Positions 52,889 to 61,664 are shown, counted from the stretch's first letter. The stretch is 64,000 bases of DNA from Acidimicrobiia bacterium (GCA_947476745.1 CANJRG010000015.1:37042-101041), one strand, 5' to 3'. A program made the numbers and translations. Notes: generated by a model not told the origin, from the letters alone.

Positions 52889-53695
52889 TCAGCGGGAGGC
52901 GGCCGGTGCCGAGGTCTTGCTGATCCACTTGGCCTGCACACCGGCGGTGAAGCCACCGTCGACCACCAGGTGCTGCCCGTTGATCCAGTCGTGATCGCCG
53001 ATCGCCAGCCAGGTCAGCGCCTGGGCGATGTCGTCGGGACGGGCCGGCCGGCCGATCTGGTCGACCACCCACTGCATCTGCTCGGCCCCAACCTGCCTGG
53101 TGAAGTCCGGGAAGATCGGGGTGTCCACCGGGCCGGGACCGACGTCGTTGGCCCGGATTCCGCGGCCGAGGCCACGGCCTGCGAGCTGCATCGTGTAGAC
53201 GACGACCGCCTCCTTGGAGAAGGTGTAGGCGTCGGTGCCGACCGTCTTCTTGTTCGCCGACCACCACGCCACGCCCGAGGCGAAGTCAGCGGTGGCCAGC
53301 AGCTCGGCGATGCGGTCGAAGCGCTTCTTCCAGTTGTTCCCGGCGATGGAGGACACGTTGACCACGGTGCCGCCGTCGGCGATGCGGTCCCAAAGGCTGT
53401 CGGTGAGCTGGCGCAGGCCGAAGACGTTGACCCGCATGGTCATCTCCGACCCGACGGTGCCGGGCACCCCGGCGATGTTCAGCAACGAGGCGTAGGACCC
53501 CTGCAGCCCCGAAACCGTGGCCTCGATCGAGGCCGGGTCGCTGAGGTCGCAGTGGTGATGGGCGCTGACCCCCGGCGGCGGGCTCTTGACGTCGAGGGAC
53601 ACCACGTCGTAGCCGGCCGCGATGAGGCGGGCGGTGGTGGCCGCGCCGATGCCGGTGGATGCTCCGGTGACGATGACAGTTCCTGCGTTGCTCAC
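52889..53695 (-). CDS. SDR-family oxidoreductase
   Basis: A 268-residue short-chain dehydrogenase, resembling 3-alpha-hydroxysteroid dehydrogenase-type SDRs. It has TGASTGIG near 10, NIAG near 73, the catalytic Ser in NVSSIAG near 114 and YTFSK near 157. Between the Ser and Tyr there is a longer than usual loop (WKKRFDRIAELLATADFAS), common in that subgroup. Substrate unknown. GTG start fixed by TAGGTT 8 nt upstream. Confidence 0.9.
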   Translation of the reverse strand: MSNAGTVIVTGASTGIGAATTARLIAAGYDVVSLDVKSPPPGVSAHHHCDLSDPASIEATVSGLQGSYASLLNIAGVPGTVGSEMTMRVNVFGLRQLTDSLWDRIADGGTVVNVSSIAGNNWKKRFDRIAELLATADFASGVAWWSANKKTVGTDAYTFSKEAVVVYTMQLAGRGLGRGIRANDVGPGPVDTPIFPDFTRQVGAEQMQWVVDQIGRPARPDDIAQALTWLAIGDHDWINGQHLVVDGGFTAGVQAKWISKTSAPAASR

Positions 53696-53703
53696 GGCCA
53701 GGA

Positions 53704-53709
53704 ACCTAG
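53704..53709 (-). promoter_or_regulatory. Leaderless-type -10 hexamer for the SDR gene
   Basis: TAGGTT (minus strand) ends 8 nt before GTG 53695. Confidence 0.5.
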
Positions 53710-53817
53710 CAACCGTCGTCGGGGACCACGCGGTCGGGACGGTCTGTCGGGGCGGTCGGCCGGGGCTTGGTTTCGCTGGATGGGCGGCGGTGTTCGATCA
53801 CCCACCGGGTGGGCGGC

Positions 53818-53823
53818 TACCGT
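53818..53823 (+). promoter_or_regulatory. Leaderless-type -10 hexamer for the PH-like protein
   Basis: TACCGT ends 7 nt before GTG 53831. Confidence 0.5.
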
Positions 53824-53830
53824 GACCGCG

Positions 53831-54289
53831 GTGAGTGCCGAGCGTTCGTTCTCCGTGGTCGTGCCGTCGGTGTTGCGTCCGACCCTTCGTCAGGCGATGG
53901 TCGCCTCCTTCGTGCCGGCCGTGCTGCTGTTGGCGGTCGGCGTGGCCATCGGCGGTAACCCGGGCAGCCTGCTTCTTGGCGCCGGGATCGGCTCGATCGG
54001 GCTCGGTGCGCTGCACCGCCGGACCGGGCTCGACCTCGAGCCCGATGCGGTTACGGTGCGGGGCATCGCCAGCACCGCGGTGGTCGGCTGGGCCGACATC
54101 GTCGACATCACCATCGCCGAGCGCGGTGGGCGCAAATCCCTGCAGATCGAGACCGCCGCCCGCTACTACCGGCCCAGCGCCCCGTTCACCTCGCGCATCC
54201 TGCCCGACGCCGACTTCGAGGCCAAGGCCCACGGCTTCATCGAGCAGTGGCGGGAGCACCGCGGCGGACCGAGCCGCCACAGCCGCTGA
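53831..54289 (+). CDS. Membrane protein with bacterial PH-like domain
   Basis: A 152-residue protein. Two hydrophobic segments (about 22-40 and 43-58, separated by a short GGNPGS turn) form a hairpin in the membrane. The remaining residues have the TVRGIASTAVVGWADIVDI pattern of a bacterial PH domain, ending in an Arg/His-rich tail. Such proteins are common in actinobacteria; function unknown. Confidence 0.75.
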   Translation: MSAERSFSVVVPSVLRPTLRQAMVASFVPAVLLLAVGVAIGGNPGSLLLGAGIGSIGLGALHRRTGLDLEPDAVTVRGIASTAVVGWADIVDITIAERGGRKSLQIETAARYYRPSAPFTSRILPDADFEAKAHGFIEQWREHRGGPSRHSR

Positions 54290-54319
54290 GCCCCGCCACG
54301 GCTGATCGCCAACGCGGCC

Positions 54320-55537
54320 TCAGCGGTCCTTGGCGAAGGTGACGCCGCCCTGCTCGAAGGCGGCCACCCGGTCGGCCTCGTAGCCGAGCAGCTCGCGCAG
54401 CACGTACTCGTTGGCCTCGCCGAGGTTTGGGGTGACCAGGTCACGCTCGGGTGGGGCGTCGGAGAACTTGAGTGGGAAGCCGGGGATGTCGAAGGTGCCG
54501 GCCAGCGGATCGGTCACCGTGCGCACCGTGCCGCGCTGGCGGAAATGCTCGATGGTGCCGAGATCCTTCGGCTCCATCACCTGGCCGCAGGGGATGCGGT
54601 GCCGCTCGAGGATCGCCATGACCTCGGCGTCGGTGGCGAAGTGCGCCATCCAGTCCTCGATGATGGCGGTGAGGGCGTCGCGGTTGTCGAGTCGGGCCTG
54701 GGGCATGGCGAAGCGCGGGTCGTCCTTCAGCTCGGGCCGGCCCATGGCCTTGAACAGCTCGGCCACCTGGGCCTGGGTGCAGAAGATCACGATCCAGCCC
54801 TGCGGACTGTGGAACGAGCCGGCCGGCGCCGCGGCGCCGTAGTGCCGGCCGCTGCGCATGGCCTTGTACGCGCCGTTGGTCACCGACGGGGCGTGCACCG
54901 CCATCTCCTGCATGTGGTAGAGCGAGTCGACCATGCCGATGTCGATGTGGGAGCCCTCGCCGGTGCGGTCGCGCCGGAACAGTGCATAGCCGATGGCCCC
55001 GAAGGCGTGGACCCCGGCGCCGACGTCGGTGATGGCGGTGCCCACGAACAACGGCGGGCCGTCCGGCTCGCCGGTCATGTGCATGACCCCCGAGTAGGCC
55101 TGGGCGATGAAGTCGAACGCGGTCTTCGACGCCATCGGCCCGGTCTGGCCGAACCCCGAGATCGACGCCATGATGATGCGCGGGTTGATGGCCCGCAGGT
55201 CGTCGTAGCCGAGCCCACGGCGGGCCATGACGCCCGGGGTGGAGTTCTCGACCACCACGTCGATCTGCGGGATCAGGTCCTTGATGACCTGCACCGCCTC
55301 GGGCTTGCGCAGGTCGAGGCACAGCGAGCGCTTGCCGCGGTTCTGCTGCACGAAATAGCTGGCCCGGCGGTTGATGCGCGGTTCCTGGGCCCGGGTGGGC
55401 TCGCCGTGCGGCGCCATCTCGACCTTGATGACCTCGGCGCCCATCTCGGTCAGCAGACGGGTGCAGGCTGGTCCGGCGAGGTACTGGGTGAAGTCGAGGA
55501 CGCGGATGCCTTCGAGGTACGGGGTCGGGGTGCTCAC
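54320..55537 (-). CDS. CoA transferase, CaiB/BaiF family III
   Basis: A 405-residue family III CoA transferase, moving CoA between carboxylic acids, often in fatty-acid, carnitine or steroid breakdown. RVLDFTQYLAGPACTRLL near 12, GAEVIKVE near 33, LDLRKPEAVQVIKDL near 76 and FDFIAQAYSGVM with the likely catalytic Asp near 158 are diagnostic. GTG 55537; CAGGAT lies 6 nt before it and may be a weak leaderless -10. Confidence 0.92.
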   Translation of the reverse strand: MSTPTPYLEGIRVLDFTQYLAGPACTRLLTEMGAEVIKVEMAPHGEPTRAQEPRINRRASYFVQQNRGKRSLCLDLRKPEAVQVIKDLIPQIDVVVENSTPGVMARRGLGYDDLRAINPRIIMASISGFGQTGPMASKTAFDFIAQAYSGVMHMTGEPDGPPLFVGTAITDVGAGVHAFGAIGYALFRRDRTGEGSHIDIGMVDSLYHMQEMAVHAPSVTNGAYKAMRSGRHYGAAAPAGSFHSPQGWIVIFCTQAQVAELFKAMGRPELKDDPRFAMPQARLDNRDALTAIIEDWMAHFATDAEVMAILERHRIPCGQVMEPKDLGTIEHFRQRGTVRTVTDPLAGTFDIPGFPLKFSDAPPERDLVTPNLGEANEYVLRELLGYEADRVAAFEQGGVTFAKDR

Positions 55538-55587
55538 CCGCTCATCCTGCCAGATCGGTGCGACGCCGTACCCGGTGCCCGGTGCGC

Positions 55588-56811
55588 TCAGGTTGCCGGT
55601 GCGGCGTTGTGGCGGCGGCGGTCCATGCGGAAGGACAGGAACGCCGCGACGACCGCCGGGACGGCCATGACCGCGGCGGCGAGCCGGAGGCTCACGAAAT
55701 CGGCCAGCAGCCCGTCGAGCAGGCTGGCCAGCGGCCGGGTGCCGATGAACGCGATCGACCACAGGGCCATGACCCGTCCCCGTTCGGCATCGGCGGTGGA
55801 ACGGAGCAGCAGGGTGCTGGTGCGGGTCTGGGCGGCGAGGTAGCCGAAGCCGGCTACGAACGAGCCGACGAGGGTCAGGGGCAGTACCCACGACAGCGCG
55901 AACAGGACGACGCCGCCGGCCAGCGTGGCGAGCAGTCGGCCGACCTTGCGGTGGTGGCGGGTCGACTCGGCCCCGGCCACGAAGGCACCGGCCACGCCGC
56001 CGGCCCCGAAGGCGCCGAGGATCAGCCCGGCCAGTGGGTCGCCACCGCCGAAACGGTGGGCCAGTTCGGGCCCGAGGGTGACCGGCGGGTCGGCGCCGAT
56101 GGCGCAGGCGGCCACGATGAACAGCAGCAACGCCAGCATCGGCCGGCGTCGCACGATGCGCAGCCCCTCCAGGAACGACGAACGGGTTCCCAGGCCTGCC
56201 TGCTTCTGCGGGTGGACCAGCAACAGGGCGAAGGCCAACAACCCGAACGACGCGGCGTTGATGCCGAACGCCCAGGCCACGCCGAATCGGGCCACGATCA
56301 GAGCCCCGGCCACCGGCCCGAGGGCCCGGGCCAGGTTCACCGACACCGAGTCGAGGTTGATGGCCCGACCGAGGTTGCGCTCGCTGATCAGCAGCGGGGC
56401 CAACGCCCGGCTGATGGGGAACTGGAAGGCGCCGGTCACGCCGAGCAGAGCGGCCAGGGCGATCACCGTCCATGCCGTGACCCGGCCCGTCGCCGCCAGC
56501 ACAGTGAGCACGGCGCTGACCGCCATGGCCGCGAACTGCACCCCGATGAGCACCCGGCGGCGGTCGAAGCGGTCCGCGATGCTGCCGGCGGTGGGGGCCA
56601 GGACCGGGACTGCGGCGTACTGGGCGAAGTTCACCACCCCGACCAGGGCGGTGGACCCGGTGAGACGGAACACCAGCAGGGACTGGGCGATCGACTGGCA
56701 GAACGTGCCCAGGTTGGAGCTGAGGTTGCCGGCGAAGAACAGTCGGTAGTTCCGCTCCCGCAGGGGGGCCAGCGGCCCCGGCTGGCGGTCCGGGACGGCC
56801 GTTGCGGTCAC
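55588..56811 (-). CDS. MFS transporter, EntS-like
   Basis: A 407-residue membrane protein with about twelve helices, MFS_3 subfamily. NYRLFFAGNLSSNLG and the loop GSIADRFDRRRVLIG between helices 2 and 3 are typical. Relatives export siderophores, macrolides or other small molecules; the substrate here is unknown. Its start overlaps the thioesterase stop by 4 nt, so the two genes are coupled. Confidence 0.9.
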   Translation of the reverse strand: MTATAVPDRQPGPLAPLRERNYRLFFAGNLSSNLGTFCQSIAQSLLVFRLTGSTALVGVVNFAQYAAVPVLAPTAGSIADRFDRRRVLIGVQFAAMAVSAVLTVLAATGRVTAWTVIALAALLGVTGAFQFPISRALAPLLISERNLGRAINLDSVSVNLARALGPVAGALIVARFGVAWAFGINAASFGLLAFALLLVHPQKQAGLGTRSSFLEGLRIVRRRPMLALLLFIVAACAIGADPPVTLGPELAHRFGGGDPLAGLILGAFGAGGVAGAFVAGAESTRHHRKVGRLLATLAGGVVLFALSWVLPLTLVGSFVAGFGYLAAQTRTSTLLLRSTADAERGRVMALWSIAFIGTRPLASLLDGLLADFVSLRLAAAVMAVPAVVAAFLSFRMDRRRHNAAPAT

Positions 56812-57221
56812 GCGGCCGGTGTCGGCCGTAGCCGCTTCACCACGCCGTTGAACGCCAGCAGCGGACGCCCCTCACAGGTCAGCCGTCCCTGGACGAAGCA
56901 CAGCGAGCCCGTACGGCGCACCACGTCGGCCCGGCCCTCGACGAGGTCGCCGGCGCGGGCGGTGTCGATGAAGTTGGCGTCGAAGCTGACGGTGACAGTG
57001 GCGTCATCGGTGCCGTGGCGGGCGGTGACGCCGACCGTGTAGTCGGCCAGGGCCATCTGTACCCCACCGTGGATGGCCCCGTGTTCGTTGCAGTGGTGGG
57101 CCTGGACCACCAGGCCGATGACCAGGCCGCCGGGCCCCTCCTGGCGCAGGAAGGGCCCGACATGGGTCTCGGCCGGGTCGAGCTCGGGATCGGGTCGGTA
57201 GCCCGCAGGCAGGTCGCTCAC
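56808..57221 (-). CDS. Hotdog-fold thioesterase, PaaI-like
   Basis: A 137-residue hotdog thioesterase. HCNEHGAIHGGVQMALADYT (about 53-72) contains the HGG motif and catalytic Asp region; VSFDANFIDTARAGD and the closing strands follow. It hydrolyses small acyl-CoA thioesters, substrate unknown. GTG 57221 is chosen because TAGGGT lies 7 nt upstream; the longer start is inside that promoter. Confidence 0.88.
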   Translation of the reverse strand: MSDLPAGYRPDPELDPAETHVGPFLRQEGPGGLVIGLVVQAHHCNEHGAIHGGVQMALADYTVGVTARHGTDDATVTVSFDANFIDTARAGDLVEGRADVVRRTGSLCFVQGRLTCEGRPLLAFNGVVKRLRPTPAA

Positions 57222-57228
57222 GACCCGG

Positions 57229-57234
57229 ACCCTA
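57229..57234 (-). promoter_or_regulatory. Leaderless-type -10 hexamer for the thioesterase-MFS pair
   Basis: TAGGGT (minus strand) ends 7 nt before GTG 57221. Confidence 0.5.
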
Positions 57235-57302
57235 ACGAACGCTGCCACACCGCGCCGCCCGACGGGGTCATGCCGCCGGCGCGGCTCCCCCGTGGCGGCG
57301 GC

Positions 57303-59915
57303 TCAGCTCTCCGTGGTCCGGCGGCCGGTACGGTAGCGGCGGTTGACGGCGACCAGGCAGACCCCGGCCCCGAGCAGGAGCGCGGCACCGACCAGGAGCG
57401 CGGCACCGACCAGCGACCGGTTGTCGCTGCCGGTGGCGCTCGGCATGCGGGCGGCCACCACACACAGGCCATCGGCGTCCGCCGTCTGCCCGGCTGGGCA
57501 GGCGGTGGCCGTGGTGGTCGTCGTCATGGTCGCGGAGGTCGTCATGGTCGCGGAGGTCGTCATGGTCGCGGACGTCGTCATGGTGGTCGTGGTCTTCGCC
57601 GCAGCTGCGTTCGTGGTGGTGGCGGGGGCGGCGGTGGTGGTCGTGGTCGGTGCCACCGTCGTCGTCGGAACCGGGCCGCCCCCGGCCTGGGGAACCACCC
57701 GGGTCGCGGCCGACCGCCACCCCCAGCCGTTGGCGTTGCCGGACCGTGCCGTGCAGGCGTAGGTCACCCCGTTGGTGAGGCCGGCCACGGTGGCCGACCC
57801 CGTGCCCGCCGGCATGGTGAGGGTCGCCGCGCCGTTCGACGCCGACGCGCACGTCACCTCGTGCCAGAGCGGGGCGAATCCGCCCTTCGGCGCGGTGACG
57901 ATCACGGTGATCGCCCCCTCGCCGGCGACGGCCGACACCGTGGGCACGCCCGGTACGGCGGCGGCCGGCGGTCGGCCCCACTCCTGCACGCGGTTGTTGC
58001 TGAAATCGGCCACGTAGATGTTTCCGGCCTGGTCGAGGGCCACGCCGTACGGGTTGGCCAGCTGGTTGGCGGCCGAACCGGCCCCCCGGCCACCGGCCAC
58101 CGTGATCCCCTCGGTCGCTCCGGGCGCCCACAGCTGCACCCGGTTGTTCCGCATGTCGCCGATGTACAGGTTGCCGTAGGCGTCACCGGCGATACCCACC
58201 GGGGTGTCGAACTGGTCGGCGCCGGAACCTTCACCGTTGCCGCCGGCCACGGTGACGCCCTCGGTGGCATCGGGGGCCCAGCGCTGGACCCGGTGGTTGG
58301 AGGAGTCGGTGACGAACACGTTGCCCGCCGGGTCGACCCACACGTGGTAGGGGGAGCGGAACTGGTCGGCGGCCGAGCCGTTGCCGTTGCCCCCGGCGAC
58401 GACCATCGTGCTCGACGCGCCCGGCGCCAGCCGCAACACGCGCTGGTTGCCCTGGTCGACGATGTACCGGTTGCCGGCGGGGTCGACGAAGATCGCAGTG
58501 GGCGTGGAGAGTGCCTGGTCGCCACACAAGGAGATACAGGTCGGTGCGACGGTCTGAGCGAGCGTCGTACCGGTGGCGAGCATGACGATGTCGCCCTCGC
58601 CGGCCGCGACGGTGGTGTTGTTCGTGTCGGCGACGTAGAGATTCCCGGCGCCGTCGACGAACACCCCGTAGGGGTTGTACAGCTTGTTCGCCAAGGGCTG
58701 GAACTCACCGCCGCTGAGCGCGGTCTGGCCCGAGGTGGCGCCGGGCGCCCACTTCTGGATGCGGTTGTTCCACATGTCGGCCACGTAGACGTTGCCCGCG
58801 GTGTCCAGCGCGACGTCGGCGGGGCTGTACAGCTGGTCGTCGGCGGAGCCTGCGGACCCGGTGCCGGCCACCGTGACCCCGGAGCGGGCGATGCGCTGGA
58901 CACGGTTGTTGACCGTGTCGGCGACGAGGAGCCCACCCGCACCGTCGAGCCACAACCCCTGCGGCCCGGACAGCTGGTCGGCGGCCGCACCCTGGCCGTT
59001 GCCGCCGGCGACGGTGACACCCTCGGTGGCGCCGGGTGCCCACATCTGGACCCGGCTGTTGTTCGTGTCGGCCACGTAGACGTTGCCCCAGCCGTCGGCC
59101 TGCGCGGCGCCGGGCCAGCACAGCTGACCCGGCCAGGGGCCCCCGCCGCCGCTGCAGCCGTTGCCCCCGGCGATGGTGGTGCCCTCGGCAGCACCGGGGG
59201 TCCACAGCTGCACCCGGTGGTTGTACGTGTCGGCGATGTACAGGTTCCCCCCGCTGTCGAGATACAGCCCGCTCGGGTTGTACAGCTGGTCGGCGGCCGC
59301 GCCCAGACCGTTGCCGCCGGCAACGGTGACCCCGACGATGGCCCCGGCCGCCCAGCGCTGGACCCGGTTGTTGAGGCTGTCGGTGACCCAGATGTCGCCG
59401 AGGTCGTTCACGAACAGTCCCTCGGGCAAGTAGAGCTGGCTCGCCGCCGAGCCCGGTCCGTTGCCGCCCGCCACCGTGACTCCCGAGGTCGCCCCGGGTG
59501 CCCACCGCTGCACGCGGTTGTTGAGGGTGTCGGCCACGTACACGTTGCCGGCACCGTCCACGAACACGGCCATGGGCTCGTTGAGCTGGTTCGGGGCCGA
59601 GCCCGGTCCGTTGCCGCCGGCGACGGTGACTCCCGAGGTCGCCCCGAGCGCCCAGCGCTGCACCCGGTGGTTGTCCATGTCGGCCACGAAGAGGTTGCCC
59701 GAGGCGTCGAGGAACACGGCGTTCGGCTGGTCGAGCTGGCCGGCGCCGCTGCCGGCGCCGTTGCCGCCGGCCACGGTGTCGACGACGACGGCCAGCTCGG
59801 CGCTGGCGGCTGCCGGTACCGCCAGCCAGGCGACGGCGGCCAGGAGCAGCAGCACGGCCGCACGGACGCGGTGCTTCCGGCGTTCCACGGACACAACGGC
59901 TTCGGCGTTCGCCAC
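57303..59915 (-). CDS. Large surface protein with twelve NHL repeats
   Basis: An 870-residue exported protein. A signal peptide ends near residue 37 (VLLLLAAVAWLAVPAAASA). Twelve NHL repeats of about 50 residues follow (about 40-640), each with a core such as GNVYVADTLNNRVQRWAPG; twelve blades suit two six-bladed propellers. Repeats 8 and 9 are the most divergent. Then come a fibronectin III-like domain (about 645-735), a Thr-rich stalk, and a C-terminal membrane helix with a basic tail. MPSATGSDN before the helix looks like a degenerate sortase or wall-anchor signal. Likely a cell-surface binding protein. GTG 59915 follows AGGGA. Confidence 0.85.
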   Translation of the reverse strand: MANAEAVVSVERRKHRVRAAVLLLLAAVAWLAVPAAASAELAVVVDTVAGGNGAGSGAGQLDQPNAVFLDASGNLFVADMDNHRVQRWALGATSGVTVAGGNGPGSAPNQLNEPMAVFVDGAGNVYVADTLNNRVQRWAPGATSGVTVAGGNGPGSAASQLYLPEGLFVNDLGDIWVTDSLNNRVQRWAAGAIVGVTVAGGNGLGAAADQLYNPSGLYLDSGGNLYIADTYNHRVQLWTPGAAEGTTIAGGNGCSGGGGPWPGQLCWPGAAQADGWGNVYVADTNNSRVQMWAPGATEGVTVAGGNGQGAAADQLSGPQGLWLDGAGGLLVADTVNNRVQRIARSGVTVAGTGSAGSADDQLYSPADVALDTAGNVYVADMWNNRIQKWAPGATSGQTALSGGEFQPLANKLYNPYGVFVDGAGNLYVADTNNTTVAAGEGDIVMLATGTTLAQTVAPTCISLCGDQALSTPTAIFVDPAGNRYIVDQGNQRVLRLAPGASSTMVVAGGNGNGSAADQFRSPYHVWVDPAGNVFVTDSSNHRVQRWAPDATEGVTVAGGNGEGSGADQFDTPVGIAGDAYGNLYIGDMRNNRVQLWAPGATEGITVAGGRGAGSAANQLANPYGVALDQAGNIYVADFSNNRVQEWGRPPAAAVPGVPTVSAVAGEGAITVIVTAPKGGFAPLWHEVTCASASNGAATLTMPAGTGSATVAGLTNGVTYACTARSGNANGWGWRSAATRVVPQAGGGPVPTTTVAPTTTTTAAPATTTNAAAAKTTTTMTTSATMTTSATMTTSATMTTTTTATACPAGQTADADGLCVVAARMPSATGSDNRSLVGAALLVGAALLLGAGVCLVAVNRRYRTGRRTTES
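57375..57410. repeat. 18-bp tandem duplication in the C-terminal helix of the NHL protein
   Basis: CAGGAGCGCGGCACCGAC occurs twice in a row; on the coding strand it doubles a VGAALL unit within the membrane helix. Confidence 0.8.
57523..57576. repeat. 18-bp tandem repeat, three copies, in the Thr-rich stalk
   Basis: Three 18-bp units, the third with one change, encode repeated Ser-Ala-Thr-Met-Thr-Thr in the NHL protein. Copy number could vary without breaking the frame. Confidence 0.85.
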
Positions 59916-59996
59916 GGGATTCGTCCCTCTTGCCCGCGCCAGCGGCCTCGATCCCAAGCGCAGCGCGACCCGACGGGCCGGATCGTATACGCGGCA

Positions 59997-60039
59997 CGCG
60001 CCGGTTACGTCACCCGGTTCGGGTGACGTAACCGGCGCG
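59997..60039. terminator. Very strong 19-bp perfect hairpin
   Basis: Arms 59997-60015 and 60021-60039 pair perfectly, with a 5-nt loop. It lies after the LLM oxidoreductase stop and before the NHL gene on the same strand, so it should end the first transcript. No T-run follows. Confidence 0.75.
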
Positions 60040-60063
60040 CCCGAAGCGTTCAGAGCGGCACGC

Positions 60064-61275
60064 TCAGGACCGGACGTAGAACGCCTCGCGTTCGGCGGAA
60101 GGCGGCACGATGGGGATCTCGGCGTCGCTGAGCGGCTTGAGGTAGTGCTTGCGGGCCAGCGCGGCTTCGATGTAGGGCGCCAGCTCCTCGTCCTTGCGGG
60201 CCAGGCGCTCCTCGCGGCCCTCGGCGAAATGGGGCAGCACGTCGGAGGCGAACAGCTCGAGGCTCTCGCAGATGTGCTCGTGACGGATCTTGCCGCCCTG
60301 CTGCAGGAACACGATCTGGTCGACCCCGGCGTCCTGGAACTGCCCGACGAGCTCGCGGTAGTTCTCGGGTGTGCCGATACCGGGGGCGATCACGGTGGGC
60401 AGGTCGGGGCCGCGCAGCTCCTCGTACTCCTCCCACAGCCGGCTGCGGCCGGGACGGGTCTCGTTGGCCACCAGGGCGTTCACCGCGTAGCGGAAGAACT
60501 GGAAGCCGTCGATGCCACGGCGGCGGGCCTCCTCGGCGTCACGGTGGATCGAGAACCCGGCGACCATGGCGATGTTGGCGTTGACCGCATGACCGATGGG
60601 CACACAGTCCTCGCTGCGGATGATGTCGTAGTACAGCTGCGCCCAGCGACGGGCCTCGTCGGGGTCCACGAAGCTGAAGGCCAGGGCGCCGAGGCCGTTG
60701 CGGGCCGCGACCTCAATGGTCTTGCGGTTGGTGCAGGCCATCCACATGGGCGGGTGCGGCTTCTGGCGGGGCTTGGGCAGCACGTTGCGGCACGGCATCG
60801 AGAACCCCTCGCCCTCGTAGCCGGGGTAGGGCTCCATGACCATCATGTTGGCGATCTGCTCGGCGGCCTCGAGGGACAGCGCCTGCTTGCGCTGGGCGTT
60901 GATGCCGTAGCCCCGCAGCTCGAGCCGGGTGGCGCCTTCGCCGATGCCGAACTCGGCACGGCCGTTGGAGATGAGGTCCAACATGGCAACGGTCTCGGCG
61001 GTGCGCGACGGGTGGTTGTAGTTGGGGATGACCTGGCGGATGCCCAGGCCGATACGGATGCGTTCGGTCTTGGCCGCCAGCGACGCCAGGAACACGTCGG
61101 ACGCCGAGCAGTGCGAGTACTCCTCCAGGAAGTGGTGCTCCACCGCCCAGGCGTGGTCGATGCCCAGCTTGTCGGCCAGCACCACCTGCTCGGTGGCCTC
61201 TTGGACGATGCGGTACTCGCTCTCCTCGTCCCAGGGCTTGGGGACCTGCAGTTCGTAGATCATGCCGAACTTCAT
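60064..61275 (-). CDS. LLM-class flavin-dependent oxidoreductase
   Basis: A 403-residue luciferase-like TIM-barrel monooxygenase. AWAVEHHFLEEYSHC near 42, TERIRIGLGIRQVIPNYNHP near 70 and GRAEFGIGEGATRLELRGYG near 105 are family signatures; WMACTNRKTIEVAARNG follows. Partners use FMNH2 or F420; fbiC in this window makes F420 available, but the cofactor here is not proven. AGGAAAGG precedes ATG 61275. The gene is divergent from an SDR. Confidence 0.9.
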   Translation of the reverse strand: MKFGMIYELQVPKPWDEESEYRIVQEATEQVVLADKLGIDHAWAVEHHFLEEYSHCSASDVFLASLAAKTERIRIGLGIRQVIPNYNHPSRTAETVAMLDLISNGRAEFGIGEGATRLELRGYGINAQRKQALSLEAAEQIANMMVMEPYPGYEGEGFSMPCRNVLPKPRQKPHPPMWMACTNRKTIEVAARNGLGALAFSFVDPDEARRWAQLYYDIIRSEDCVPIGHAVNANIAMVAGFSIHRDAEEARRRGIDGFQFFRYAVNALVANETRPGRSRLWEEYEELRGPDLPTVIAPGIGTPENYRELVGQFQDAGVDQIVFLQQGGKIRHEHICESLELFASDVLPHFAEGREERLARKDEELAPYIEAALARKHYLKPLSDAEIPIVPPSAEREAFYVRS

Positions 61276-61422
61276 GGGATCTGCCTTTCCTCGGTGCAGG
61301 GCGGGGCCGCCCGTCGCCCCGTTCCCCCCGTGGCCGAGTCCCGCTCGAGTGGGACGCCGCTGCGGCGGGGCGACGCGCGCAACGTACCGGACCGACCCGA
61401 GTCCGGCAACCACAACCTGTCC

Positions 61423-61487
61423 GGCCCATCGATCGGTCCTGGCCAGCGATCGGTCCTGGCCAGCGATCGGTCCTGGCCAGCGGGTCC
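61423..61487. repeat. 17-bp tandem repeat with a CGATCG core
   Basis: GGCCAGCGATCGGTCCT is repeated exactly at 61441 and 61458, with a partial copy at 61475 and a diverged copy before it from 61423. It lies in the 389-bp region between the divergent LLM and SDR genes, which holds no gene. Each unit has a CGATCG palindrome; a regulator-binding array is plausible. Confidence 0.85.
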
Positions 61488-61664
61488 GGACGGTGCGGAA
61501 GCACACCGCAGACATTCAGCATGTGGCCGGCGCTCGACCGGCGGCGCGCGATCGCTGCGCTACCGTGGCCGACTCGTCGCTGCCGACCCACCAGGAGCAA
61601 CCGTGCGTCATCGACCGCAAGGCCGTCGGATCAGTCCCGACTCTGTTCGTCGTGATGCTGCTCG

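Noticed and set aside
52082..53830. A long plus-strand frame leading into the PH-like protein
   Set aside because: It runs opposite the SRAP and SDR genes. The real start at 53831 is supported by the hydrophobic N-terminus and the TACCGT hexamer.
57015..60026. A 1003-codon plus-strand open frame
   Set aside because: It is antisense to the NHL protein. High GC and regular repeats keep the opposite frame open; its translation is compositionally odd and the minus strand has clear domains and a signal peptide.
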